A stretch of DNA of 64,000 nt, from NCBI RefSeq assembly GCF_031569985.1, contig NZ_JAMQKA010000020.1, forward strand, positions 34,760 to 98,759. Direction: 5' to 3'. Below are positions 9,685 through 18,519 of the stretch, one piece after another. Positions within the stretch are counted from its first letter, which is position 1; each line of letters opens with the position of its first letter. This DNA comes from JAMQKA01 sp031569985. GTDB lineage: Bacteria; Bacteroidota; Rhodothermia; Balneolales; Balneolaceae. Below the pieces are notes generated by a model. The model was not told where the DNA came from. It ran no database searches and worked only from the letters and a program-made list of their open reading frames with translations. The translations under genes and the position numbers were made by a program.

Positions 9685-10609
9685 ATGAAGTTCTTCTTGG
9701 CCGTTACAGATGACGATTGGTTTCACTTTCTGGCTCATCATAAGCCGGACGAGGTGAACTTCTGGCGGGCCGAGCAGTACAACAAATTTTAAAGCTATCT
9801 CAGAGGGAGCTTTCTTTATTTTTAAGCTTCACAGCCCCAATGATTATGTAGTCGGTGGCGGTTTCTTCGTCCGCCACTCCATCCTTCCCCTCTCCCTGGC
9901 ATGGGATGCTTTTGGTATTAAAAACGGTGCAGCTACGTATGATCGGTTCCGAGAACTGATAATCAAATTGAGAAATGACAACGTTTTAAATCCCTCAATC
10001 GGCTGTACCATTCTGACCGAACCATTTTTCTTTGATAGAGAAGATTGGATACCAGTTCCATCCAACTGGAGCAAAAACATTGTGCAGGGCAAAACCTATG
10101 ATACCAATGATGCCATCTGTGATCGTCTTTGGAGTCAGATTCAGGAAAGACTGTCCAATAAAGAGACCGATTCAAAGGAACCGGAACTCGTTTACGAGGA
10201 AGGGGAACGATATGGGCAAAAGTACGAGATCCGTTCCCGTATAGGTCAAGGTGCCTTCCGCGTATTGGTCACAGATACCTATTCCCGAAGATGTGCTATA
10301 ACTGGTGAGAAGACTCTACCTGTTTTGGAGGCCGCTCATATTAAACCCTACGCTGAATCTGGTCCTAACTTGACCAGTAATGGACTGTTACTAAGATCAG
10401 ATATGCATATCCTTTTCGATAAGGGATATATGACCTTAACCAAAGATTTGAAGATGGAAATCAGCCAACGTATCAGAGAAGAATATGAAAATGGAAGAGA
10501 ATACTCCGCCTGGTATGGAGAGCAGCTTTCACAAATACCGGAACCAACGAATGAGCGACCTTCAGCGGCGTTTTTGGAATGGCATCAAGAGAATGTATAT
10601 AAAAGCTGA
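9685..10609 (+). pseudogene. HNH endonuclease gene with a +1 frameshift
   Basis: Translation from the ATG at 9685 gives MKFFLAVTDDDWFHFLAHH and then stops at TAA 9790-9792. One frame over, an open frame runs from about 9770 to the stop at 10609 and continues the protein smoothly (…FKAISEGAFFIFKLHSPNDY…). Removing one G from the GGG at 9767-9769 joins the halves (W-R-P-S-S) into about 307 residues. The C-terminal half carries an HNH domain of the HNH_2 type (PF13391): CAITGEKTLPVLEAAHIKPY, then NGLLLRSDMHILFDKGYM. The gene is thus intact except for one indel and may be a recent pseudogene, a phase-variable tract or a sequencing error. A separate product could start at 9968 and would still contain the HNH domain. 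GC content is higher than in the genes to its left. Confidence 0.75.
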
Positions 10610-10650
10610 TTTCATTATTATTAAATTTTGAAACATAAATATTTCTGGGG

Positions 10651-13600
10651 ATGGCGAAAGATGAACAAAGAGAATTATTCAAATGGCAGTGGCCTCCTGC
10701 TGCCCAATATCCACTGAACAACGAAAAGGGAAAAGTTGGAACTTGGGTTAGCAGAGATCTGAAAGCCTCGCAAAACTATTTAATCCTAACCGGTTTTAGT
10801 TCTCTTGAATATCTAATCCAAGAGATTGGAGATGAAGAAATTTGGCGGGATAGAAATATCACCATTGTTTTAGGCAATGAGCCGATTATCCAGGAAGAAC
10901 TCATCAAAAAGCGCCTTACCCAAAGAAAAAACACCCTATCCCGCCACATTGCTGATTATTGGCTTGAAAAAGGGATATCAATCAAGTTAAATGGTCCCCT
11001 GCTGTCACTGACAAAGGCTATCGAGGACAATGAAATTCAGTTCAGGCTTCATCCCACATTACATGGGAAGGTATATGTTGGGGATCACCACCTGGTTATG
11101 GGATCCAGCAATTTTTCCTATTCGGGAATGGAAGATCAGGCCGAAATCAACGTGCGGTACGGCAAAGAAAAGCCCGAGTACGATGAGCACAAAAAAATTG
11201 CGGAACACTACAAATCTAAAAGCAAGGGGTACAATCAAGACTTACTGGAGCTACTTAAAAAGCTGCTCCAACTTGTAAATTGGGAAGAGGCACTGGCTCG
11301 GGCAATAGCAGAACTGTTGGAAGGTGACTGGGTAGAGAAATACTTCAAAAACTTACATCCAGGGCAAGAGTTCGCTTTATGGCCGACGCAGCGGCAAGCG
11401 ATTGGGCAAGCGTTGTATATTTTGGATAATGAGGGGAGTGTACTAATTGCTGAGCCTACAGGTTCTGGTAAAACGAGAGTTGGGGCTCATCTTCTCGCGG
11501 CTTTATTGAACCGTTTTTGGCAGCAGGGACGGGGTAGCAGAAGTAAATATAAAATTATTGCTCCACCGTTGGTACTGGTCAACTGGCAGGAGGAATTGGA
11601 TAATCTAACCTTTACCGTGGCTAACCCAATATCTCATGGCATTCTGAGTCGGTTGGACAGCTCTAAGAATCAAACCCATTTAGAGGATATCCAGGATGCC
11701 ACCGTGCTCTTAGTGGATGAGGCCCATAACTATCTGAATATTTCGTCAAACAGGACACAGTCGATTCGAAATAACAAGGCTGATCATGTAATCCTATTTA
11801 CAGCTACTCCAATCAACAAAAAATGGAATGACCTGCTTCGGATGGTTGAGCTCCTGGGGTTAGATAATCTTTCTGAAGAAGCCTACAAAGCGTATAAGAA
11901 ATTAAAACGAACTAGAAGACGTAGCAGGGCTAAACCTAGTGACCAGATCCTTGGCCATCTGAAAAAGTATTCCCAAAAGTTTATCGTCCGACGTACAAAA
12001 AGGGAGATAAACGAGATTATAGATCGCAGACCGCATGCCTTTCAGGATGGTGACGGAAACCTGTGTCGCTTTCCCAAACATGTATGTAATACGTATCCCA
12101 TCGATCAGGAAGAGCGAGATGTCGAACTGGGAAGAAAGATTGACCGGTTAAGTAATGATTTGAAAGGAATTCTCTTTTTGAAGCGGATCAATATGCCAAA
12201 AGAACTACTCGAAGAGGGCGTTGATCCACAAGATTTTGTAAATGGGCGAATAAGATCGGCACCTGCGCTATCACGATATAATATTAAGAACTGCTTGCGT
12301 TCCTCCAGGGCGGCGTTAATAGAACATCTCTTAGGTACTAAAGAAGCTTGCAAGTGGGCCGAAATTGGGGCTCTGTCAAAAACCTCATCTGGTAATATCA
12401 TTGCCTCATTAGAAGATATCGACGGCCTTCCCAGGGTTAAAAACATTGACAAAAAGTATTTGCCTGACTGGCTAACCGATGAAGAGTTGTATTCTGAAGC
12501 TGTTCAGCAGGAAATAGATTTACTTAGCAGAATAGCAGATTGTGTAAAACAGATGAGCGACAGTCGGGAGCGATCCAAAGCTTATTTTTTAGCTGATTTG
12601 CTTGAAGAGCACAGCCATATATTGGCCTTTGATGAGATTGTTATTACACATTCGGTTATAAACAAGCACATACAAGAGCGTATATCGGATGGCACCCAGT
12701 TAGTGATTGCAACCGGTGGTCGGAATGATGGAGGAAAGGAGGAATTACAAGAGTTATTCCATCCTTCCTCTGAAAGTTCATCGGTTATTGGTCTTTGTAC
12801 AGATGCGTTGTCGGAGGGAGTAAACCTACAGAAATCATCAGCAGTCGTTTTTCTGGATATGCCTACTGTTATACGCAAGGCTGAGCAACGGGCGGGACGG
12901 GTAGATCGGTTAGATAGCCCTCACGACAAAATTGATATTTATTGGCCCAGGGATCACAAGGTATTTCAGCTTGAAGCTGATAAAAAATTTATCGAACGGC
13001 ACGACTTAGTTAATAATGTGATCGGTTCAAATATTAAAGTCCCGGACGAATTTACCGTGAATGGGAAAGAGAAAATTGACCCAGAGCTTATGGAGGAACT
13101 CTATAAGAAGCGCCAGGAAGAGGATCGAGAGTGGGCTGGTGTTGATGATGCGTTTAAGCCGGTTCGTGCCTTTATTGAAGAAGATGGGTTGATAGATCAG
13201 GATCTATACGAGAAGTTTAAAGAGGTTACAGCAAAAGTGCTTTCCAGAGTTAGCATTGTGAAATCTGATGCGCACTGGGGCTTTTTTGCCATCCGGGGCA
13301 CTAAGAAAAGAGCACCAAAGTGGGTACTAATCAGAAATGGAGATCTTTTCAGGGATCTACCTGAAATCTGCGGATTTTTGCGAGAGCGACTACCCCAATG
13401 TACAAATATCACTGACCGGCTTAAGGAAGCTGATAGATATGTTCTTGATATGGTGAGTCGGCTTAATGAAGGGAGGATAGAACTGCTTCCGAATAGAAAA
13501 CGACTCGCTTTAAATACGTTTGAGGATTTGATCAATAAGTGGATTAAAAATGTAGGAAATCAAGAAAATCCAGACAAAAACCGTTTAAGTATCTATAAAG

Positions 13601-13896
13601 ACTTTTATGGCTTGTTCCAGAGTCACTATAAACTCCAAAGCTATTCAATCGATTGTTATGAGTTTAGTCAGCTTCTGCTTGACGTCTATCATCCATATTT
13701 TGACAAAGCTGAAGAGGATTCGACCTACAAGCGAGGCAGAAATATTAACAGCCTCAGAGAATTGAAATCGTGGCTGATAAAAAATCCGATTGCAAAAAAG
13801 GATTTGAAGTACTTATGGGAAAACCTGCCAACTGAGGAGCCATTGGACAAACAAGTTGCTGCCGCAATAATTGCAATCCCTAGAGAAGCAGTTTGA
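10651..13896 (+). CDS. PLD-nuclease/SNF2-type helicase fusion
   Basis: 1081 residues. An N-terminal phospholipase-D-like half-domain has the HxK signature in LHGKVYVGDHHLVMGSSNFS (H138, K140). It is followed by a superfamily 2 Swi2/Snf2 helicase: Walker A AEPTGSGKT (267-275), DEAH box LLVDEAHN (about 353-360), motif III LFTATPINKKW, and motifs V/VI TDALSEGVNLQKSS and QRAGRVDRLDSP. The C-terminal about 350 residues are unassigned. PLD plus Snf2 combinations occur in DISARM-like and other methyltransferase-associated restriction systems, so it may work with the methyltransferase at the left edge of the window even though seven genes lie between. It starts 41 nt after the HNH gene and is the last gene of the co-directional cluster. 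Confidence 0.85.
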   Translation: MAKDEQRELFKWQWPPAAQYPLNNEKGKVGTWVSRDLKASQNYLILTGFSSLEYLIQEIGDEEIWRDRNITIVLGNEPIIQEELIKKRLTQRKNTLSRHIADYWLEKGISIKLNGPLLSLTKAIEDNEIQFRLHPTLHGKVYVGDHHLVMGSSNFSYSGMEDQAEINVRYGKEKPEYDEHKKIAEHYKSKSKGYNQDLLELLKKLLQLVNWEEALARAIAELLEGDWVEKYFKNLHPGQEFALWPTQRQAIGQALYILDNEGSVLIAEPTGSGKTRVGAHLLAALLNRFWQQGRGSRSKYKIIAPPLVLVNWQEELDNLTFTVANPISHGILSRLDSSKNQTHLEDIQDATVLLVDEAHNYLNISSNRTQSIRNNKADHVILFTATPINKKWNDLLRMVELLGLDNLSEEAYKAYKKLKRTRRRSRAKPSDQILGHLKKYSQKFIVRRTKREINEIIDRRPHAFQDGDGNLCRFPKHVCNTYPIDQEERDVELGRKIDRLSNDLKGILFLKRINMPKELLEEGVDPQDFVNGRIRSAPALSRYNIKNCLRSSRAALIEHLLGTKEACKWAEIGALSKTSSGNIIASLEDIDGLPRVKNIDKKYLPDWLTDEELYSEAVQQEIDLLSRIADCVKQMSDSRERSKAYFLADLLEEHSHILAFDEIVITHSVINKHIQERISDGTQLVIATGGRNDGGKEELQELFHPSSESSSVIGLCTDALSEGVNLQKSSAVVFLDMPTVIRKAEQRAGRVDRLDSPHDKIDIYWPRDHKVFQLEADKKFIERHDLVNNVIGSNIKVPDEFTVNGKEKIDPELMEELYKKRQEEDREWAGVDDAFKPVRAFIEEDGLIDQDLYEKFKEVTAKVLSRVSIVKSDAHWGFFAIRGTKKRAPKWVLIRNGDLFRDLPEICGFLRERLPQCTNITDRLKEADRYVLDMVSRLNEGRIELLPNRKRLALNTFEDLINKWIKNVGNQENPDKNRLSIYKDFYGLFQSHYKLQSYSIDCYEFSQLLLDVYHPYFDKAEEDSTYKRGRNINSLRELKSWLIKNPIAKKDLKYLWENLPTEEPLDKQVAAAIIAIPREAV

Positions 13897-14037
13897 TTTC
13901 ATATAATTTTCAAACAGCAATATTAGGTATTGACTTAGTTGTAAGTATATAATTAATATTGGTTTATATTATGCATGACCTGCGCTAAAATCAAAAGTCA
14001 CAAACTATTTTATCTCATTTATTTAGGGAGTTATGGT

Positions 14038-15738
14038 ATGAAAACCTCATCTATTTGTCTGTTTGTACTTCTGTTGCTGACTTTTTCCAGTGTTTTCGGG
14101 CAGAAGAAAACGCTGGTATTGGGAGATACACTTGAAAGTTCCATCTCTAAAGGAGAGCAACATACTTACCAGGTGTGGCTGGAATCCGGGCAATTTGTGC
14201 ATATTACCGTCGAACAGTCTGGCATTGATGTTGCAGTTACAGCAGTTAATCCTATTGGTGAAAAAATAGTCGAGCTTAATGCTCCTACAGGAATCCAGGC
14301 CACGGATCATGTAGAAATAGAGGCAAAAACTTCCGGAAACTACCAACTGGATATATATCCTTTTGAATCACCTGCCGACAGCGGGAAATACAAAATCCAG
14401 GTTATGGAGTTGCTTTCCCCTGCGGAATATAAGCAGCGGCTTATAACCGAACGTGTTCAGCATGAAGCTACAATCCAAGCCCTTCAGGAGCATCTTCAGC
14501 AAAATGCAATACCGATCCACCACATTGAGGCTGGAAATGATTTCAATGACTTGCGGCTTTTGAAGAAGATTTTGCAGGACGTCAAAATAGTTGGACTTGG
14601 TGAAGCAACACACGGTACCCGAGAGTTCTTCCAATTCAAACACCGACTGTTGGAATTTCTGGTTACAGAAATGGATTTTAATGCGTTCGCGCTCGAGTCT
14701 AGTTATGCGGCATGCCAACCCATCAACGATTATGTCCTTTATGGGAAGGGCGATCGTGCAGCCGTATTGTCTGGTCAAGGCTATATTGCCTGGGATACCG
14801 AAGAGTTTTCGGAAATGCTCGACTGGCTACGCAGCTATAATGAAGGGCTTCCGGATGCAAAGAAGGTTCGGTTTTATGGTGTGGACCTATGGAACAACGA
14901 TTTGGGCAGGAAAAGTATCATAGCCTATTTATCGAAGCACGACCTTAATAAAGTATCTGCCGCCGATTCCATTTTCCAGATTCTTTCGAAATTAGAGCCA
15001 GACTGGCCTATGTTGCTGGATGATAGCGATAGAAAAATAATGATAGATGTTTTACCTCGGCTACAGAGTTTAATCAGTCATCTAGCCGCCAATAAAGACA
15101 AATACATTGCTGCCTCTTCGCCGTTGGAATTCGATCAAAATTTGCAATACATCAAGGTTATGGAACAATGGATATTGGCTAATACAGCAGAAATTTCAGA
15201 ACGATCTAAATATATGGCTGAAAACCTAATGTATTTGGTTGATCGTTCAAGTCCGGATGAAAAATTTATTATTTGGCAACATAATGCCCATATAAGGGTG
15301 GATGAATCCGATGGATATTCCAAGTTCGGCTATATGCTACGAAAGCAGTATAGTGATCAGTATTATGCTTTCGGCTTCAGGTTCAACGAAGGTTCTTATC
15401 AGACGAGGATATTGAATTATGGAGAGGCCCCGGGAGATCTCAAAGTCTTAACTCTTCCTCCGGCTCCCGTCGGATCACTTGAATGGTATTTGTCGCGTAC
15501 CAACATTGGGAATATGATACTAGATTTCCGGATACCTTCGGATAATCCAGCCGTTGAACAATTTTTAAATACGCCTCATCAGGTACAAATTGCCAATTGG
15601 GGCTACCCAATGTCTTCTAACTATGTAGATGAGAATCCCAAGAAACTCTACGATGGTATCATTTTTATTGAAAAAACCACAGCCACACGTCCAACAGCCC
15701 ATGCCCGGGAAGCAGCCGAAAAAAGAAAAAGATTTTAA
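14038..15738 (+). CDS. Exported erythromycin-esterase-family protein
   Basis: 566 residues from the ATG at 14038, chosen over the upstream ATG at 13975 because it follows a GGGAG-like sequence and yields a clean signal peptide (MKTSSICLFVLLLLTFSSVFG). Residues about 25-125 look like a PPC-type beta domain, as on secreted Bacteroidota enzymes. The rest is the erythromycin esterase fold (PF05139): GLGEATHGTREF with Glu189 and His192, ALESSYAAC with Glu220, and IIWQHNAHIRV with His415/His418, matching the family's catalytic glutamates and histidines. Acts in the periplasm or outside. Most members of the family have unknown substrates, so macrolide resistance is possible but unproven. It probably is cargo of the integrated island: it lies between the defence cluster and the integrase. 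Confidence 0.85.
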   Translation: MKTSSICLFVLLLLTFSSVFGQKKTLVLGDTLESSISKGEQHTYQVWLESGQFVHITVEQSGIDVAVTAVNPIGEKIVELNAPTGIQATDHVEIEAKTSGNYQLDIYPFESPADSGKYKIQVMELLSPAEYKQRLITERVQHEATIQALQEHLQQNAIPIHHIEAGNDFNDLRLLKKILQDVKIVGLGEATHGTREFFQFKHRLLEFLVTEMDFNAFALESSYAACQPINDYVLYGKGDRAAVLSGQGYIAWDTEEFSEMLDWLRSYNEGLPDAKKVRFYGVDLWNNDLGRKSIIAYLSKHDLNKVSAADSIFQILSKLEPDWPMLLDDSDRKIMIDVLPRLQSLISHLAANKDKYIAASSPLEFDQNLQYIKVMEQWILANTAEISERSKYMAENLMYLVDRSSPDEKFIIWQHNAHIRVDESDGYSKFGYMLRKQYSDQYYAFGFRFNEGSYQTRILNYGEAPGDLKVLTLPPAPVGSLEWYLSRTNIGNMILDFRIPSDNPAVEQFLNTPHQVQIANWGYPMSSNYVDENPKKLYDGIIFIEKTTATRPTAHAREAAEKRKRF

Positions 15739-16225
15739 GGTCAGTATAACTAACTATGAAGAAATGCCAACGATCAATCCGAAAAAATATTAAAAGTAAT
15801 TCCTGCAGATGAGTAAATAATGAGGTACAAAAGGCTTCATGAATTTTAGTAGAAGTTTACGTCTCACCTGTGAAACACTAATCATTTTGTGTTTCACATA
15901 CGAAAAAATATGCAACACAAATAGGTTTGTGCTGATCTAATAAGGCGCAAATATCGGTGTTCAGACCTTCTATTTAACTCTAATATCATTTCATTAAATA
16001 AGTTAGTCTCTTATTTAAGAATTGTCTCATTTTTTTAAATAGTGATGTGCTTAATTAAATTGAACACAGCATTGAAAGATAAAACTAATAGCCCGTTGAA
16101 TATTTTATGAGTCATCTGCTTTTAGGCGAAAGTCAGTTTACAATGCAATTTAGGCCTTTTACAGAGCAGGAATCTTAAATTGAACCCTGCGAGGAGTAAC
16201 TCGCAGGGTGTTAAATTAAGTTTGA
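15739..16225. other. AT-rich gene-free stretch inside the island
   Basis: No convincing gene on either strand in 487 bases. It contains a perfect 9-bp inverted repeat (GTGAAACAC at 15870-15878 and GTGTTTCAC at 15889-15897, 10-nt loop) of unknown role. The integrase terminator hairpin lies close to its right end. Composition is strongly AT-rich between 15900 and 16180. Confidence 0.5.
16185..16208 (-). terminator. Hairpin downstream of the integrase gene
   Basis: CCCTGCGAG (16185-16193) and CTCGCAGGG (16200-16208) form a perfect 9-bp stem with a 6-nt loop, 17 nt beyond the integrase stop codon. On the minus strand it is followed by TTCAATTTAAG, a modest T-rich tail, so it is a plausible intrinsic terminator for the integrase transcript. 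Confidence 0.6.
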
Positions 16226-17356
16226 TTATATCATATCAGCTATTTCTCGATAATTAAGTGCCGTGGTATGATCATAGAAACTAGCAGTCACAGTCGGGGT
16301 TGAGTGTCCCATAATTTTACTCACCCCATAGATGTTAGCTCCTTCTTTTTCCAGCACATGAGTCGCAAACGAATGACGGAGGCAGTGAAAGGTAAGCTCC
16401 TTGGGCAAGCCTGCCGCGTTCATGCAGCGCCGAAACTTTTGCTCAATGCTACGGCGAGCGTAATGCCCATGGCCCCTTTGTTTTTGCAGAAGGGGATAGT
16501 CGGTCTCATCCATACCTATATAGAAGTCCGGATCCTTTTTGATCTTTTTCGCCAACACGTTTTCGAGAATTTTCACGATGTTGAAGGCCTTCTTTCCCAA
16601 CGGGATCATCCGATCTTTACCTGTTTTTGTTATTTCAGCGGGCAAGTGCAGGTAGCGCTCTTCGAGGTTGACCATGCCCCAGGTGATCCGGGTCATCTCC
16701 CCAATACGCATGCCGGTATAATAGGCCAAGCGAACGACGAGTCCGATAACCTGCCCCTCGGTCTGTTTTAGCAGGCGATTGATCTCTTTCTTTTTGAATT
16801 CACGCCGTTTGCTTTTGGCATCAAACATGAAGTCTTGCCCCTTGTATGGGTGTTTGTCTAGATAATCATTTTTATAGGCCCACGAGAAGGCGGCTTTAAT
16901 CGACCGTAATTCAATATTAATCGTGGTCTTTCGGACGTCCTCCTTATCAAAGCGATGCAGCTTGTATTCGTTGATCATCTGTCTATCGTAGGAATCAATG
17001 GGGTGATCCCCGATGATTCGAAGGAAATACCTTAGCCCTTTCTTGTAGGTCGTGAGGGTAGTCTTTGCACACGAAGAGCGGACATGAGGGTAATAGTAGT
17101 CCTCCAGGTAGTCGGAGAGCAGCATGGCCCTGTTCTTCTGCTCCTGCTGGACCCGGTAGTCTTTAAAATATTCCACTACCAATTGGGTCGCTTTCTTTTC
17201 GGCTCGCTTTTGGGCCTGCTTTCGCTCCCTTTTAGAAGCATCCAGCGGGTAGGTGACCCCGGTCGACAGGTGCCTGCGGTTGCCCTGCTCATCTTCGAAG
17301 CGCACGTAGAGCCGGTATTTGTTATTTCGTTTGAACGGATAAACGGCGAAGTCCAT
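16226..17356 (-). CDS. Tyrosine recombinase/integrase of the island
   Basis: 376 residues, a phage-integrase-type tyrosine recombinase. An N-terminal arm-binding segment (1-75) is followed by a SAM-like core-binding domain (about 78-180) and a catalytic domain with Arg217 (YYTGMRIGEM), Lys247 (KTGKDRMIPL), His324-x-x-Arg327 (HCLRHSFATH), His351 (GHSTPTV) and nucleophile Tyr361 (SFYDH). All catalytic residues are present, so it is probably active. The start at 17356 is preceded by an AGGAGG ribosome-binding site. It reads away from, and lies about 200 bp from, a 5' half of tRNA-Leu, the usual position for an integrase next to its attachment site. It marks the right end of the integrated island that includes the defence genes. 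Confidence 0.93.
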   Translation of the reverse strand: MDFAVYPFKRNNKYRLYVRFEDEQGNRRHLSTGVTYPLDASKRERKQAQKRAEKKATQLVVEYFKDYRVQQEQKNRAMLLSDYLEDYYYPHVRSSCAKTTLTTYKKGLRYFLRIIGDHPIDSYDRQMINEYKLHRFDKEDVRKTTINIELRSIKAAFSWAYKNDYLDKHPYKGQDFMFDAKSKRREFKKKEINRLLKQTEGQVIGLVVRLAYYTGMRIGEMTRITWGMVNLEERYLHLPAEITKTGKDRMIPLGKKAFNIVKILENVLAKKIKKDPDFYIGMDETDYPLLQKQRGHGHYARRSIEQKFRRCMNAAGLPKELTFHCLRHSFATHVLEKEGANIYGVSKIMGHSTPTVTASFYDHTTALNYREIADMI

Positions 17357-17557
17357 AATGGTTCCTCCTGCTAGTTGGTTTGCGGTTAACGTCGCAGGAT
17401 GAAGTACCTATTTTACGAAGGGCTTTGTTTGGGTGAACCAGATTTTCATTCGCCCAAACCGGGGGAGAAATACGATATGGGACCCGATTTTAGGTAACAA
17501 ACCGGTAACAGAAAAGCGAAAAACGGGCTTCAGGCGTTGCAGGGGGCGGTTCGGAAA

Positions 17558-17598
17558 GATTTTAAGTCCCTCGCGTCTACCAATTCCGCCACTCGGGC
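17558..17598 (-). other. 5' half of tRNA-Leu(UAA): probable attachment-site remnant
   Basis: Read on the minus strand from 17598, the sequence begins GCCCGAGTGGCGGAATTGG and continues through the D arm and the anticodon loop (GGGACTTAAAATC, anticodon TAA). After that there is no variable arm, no GGTTCGA T-loop and no CTCGGGY acceptor partner. The 5' half is therefore perfect while the 3' half is missing. The break coincides with the anticodon loop and the fragment lies next to an intact integrase gene, so this is best read as the host-side half of an attachment site (attR-like) produced when the island inserted in the tRNA gene. A restored tRNA-Leu would be expected at the far left end of the island, outside the window. 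Confidence 0.75.
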
Positions 17599-17624
17599 AA
17601 ATGCGTGATAAAATTTAGAGACTG

Positions 17625-17632
17625 CAAATATA
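17625..17632 (-). promoter_or_regulatory. Promoter -7 box of the disrupted tRNA-Leu
   Basis: On the minus strand, TATATTTG (17632 to 17625) matches the Bacteroidota -7 consensus TAnnTTTG and lies 27 nt upstream of the tRNA 5' end, with a TTG-containing element about 20 nt further upstream. This suggests that the tRNA promoter was left on the chromosome side of the junction and may still drive a truncated transcript towards the integrase. Confidence 0.45.
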
Positions 17633-17838
17633 AGGTATAAAGAATTACTTCAACAACATACTTTTGGATTTTCTTTTGCAAGCAAGGCAGAGGTAAAAAC
17701 GACCAAGTAAACATGACAACTGCTTAGATATTTTAATAATTTAGCGTTCCTTTACAGATAAGTTCGTGTCAGGAATCCTTAGTATTGAAACAGAAAAACT
17801 TCAATTTTGCTTCAAAATAGTACCTTATACTTCTTGAC

Positions 17839-18519
17839 ATGAAACTGTTGGTTGTAGAAGATAATGAAGATCTGCTGGACAACATCCTGACCTACCTCGA
17901 GAGGGAAGGGTATATCTGTGAGTCAGCAAAAGATTACGAGCAGGGTTTCGATAAGATAATGTCATACAGTTATGATATCGTGCTTATCGATATAATGCTG
18001 CCCGAAGGGAATGGACTGCAGCTATTGCAGGAGTTAAAGTCCGTCAACAAAGAAACAGGTACCATCATTATTTCTGCCAAAAACTCACTGGACGATAAGG
18101 TAAAAGGCCTTGAACTGGGAGCTGACGATTACCTCACAAAGCCATTTCACCTTTCCGAACTCCATGCACGCATAAAGGCCGTAAACCGGAGGAAAAACTT
18201 GGGCGGCGATGAGATTATCCGGGTGAATGAAATTAAAATCAATACCGACACAATGGAAGTTACGGTTGATGGAGAACATGTCGATTTGACTCCCAAAGAA
18301 TATGATCTGCTGGTCTATTTTTCTGCCAACAAAAATCGTGTACTCTCCAAGCAGACTATCGCCGAGCACTTGTGGGGCGACTATGTCGACCATCTCGATA
18401 ACCTCGATTTCGTTTATCAGCACATCAAAAACTTACGCAAAAAGATGGTCAATGCCGGGGCCGGGGACTACATCGAGTCGATCTACGGGATCGGTTACAA
18501 ATTTAAGATTTTATCCTGA
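17839..18519 (+). CDS. OmpR/PhoB-family response regulator
   Basis: 226 residues. Receiver domain (1-118) with acidic pocket Glu7/Asp8, phospho-acceptor Asp51 (IVLIDIMLPEG), Ser79 and Lys101 (YLTKPF). The C-terminal winged-helix domain (about 130-226; LTPKEYDLLVYF, ESIYGIGYKFK) binds DNA. The stop overlaps the start of the sensor kinase (TGATG), so the two form a coupled two-component operon. It is the first chromosomal gene right of the island junction. The signal is unknown. Confidence 0.93.
   Translation: MKLLVVEDNEDLLDNILTYLEREGYICESAKDYEQGFDKIMSYSYDIVLIDIMLPEGNGLQLLQELKSVNKETGTIIISAKNSLDDKVKGLELGADDYLTKPFHLSELHARIKAVNRRKNLGGDEIIRVNEIKINTDTMEVTVDGEHVDLTPKEYDLLVYFSANKNRVLSKQTIAEHLWGDYVDHLDNLDFVYQHIKNLRKKMVNAGAGDYIESIYGIGYKFKILS

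Noticed and set aside
13930..13953. TTGACT...TATAAT promoter for the erythromycin esterase gene
   Set aside because: Spacer is only 12 nt, too short for a -35/-10 pair; AT-rich background makes chance matches likely.
17357..17598. Group I intron interrupting tRNA-Leu(UAA), as in cyanobacteria
   Set aside because: The break is in the anticodon loop, but no T arm or 3' acceptor half is found between it and the integrase, and the integrase explains the break better.
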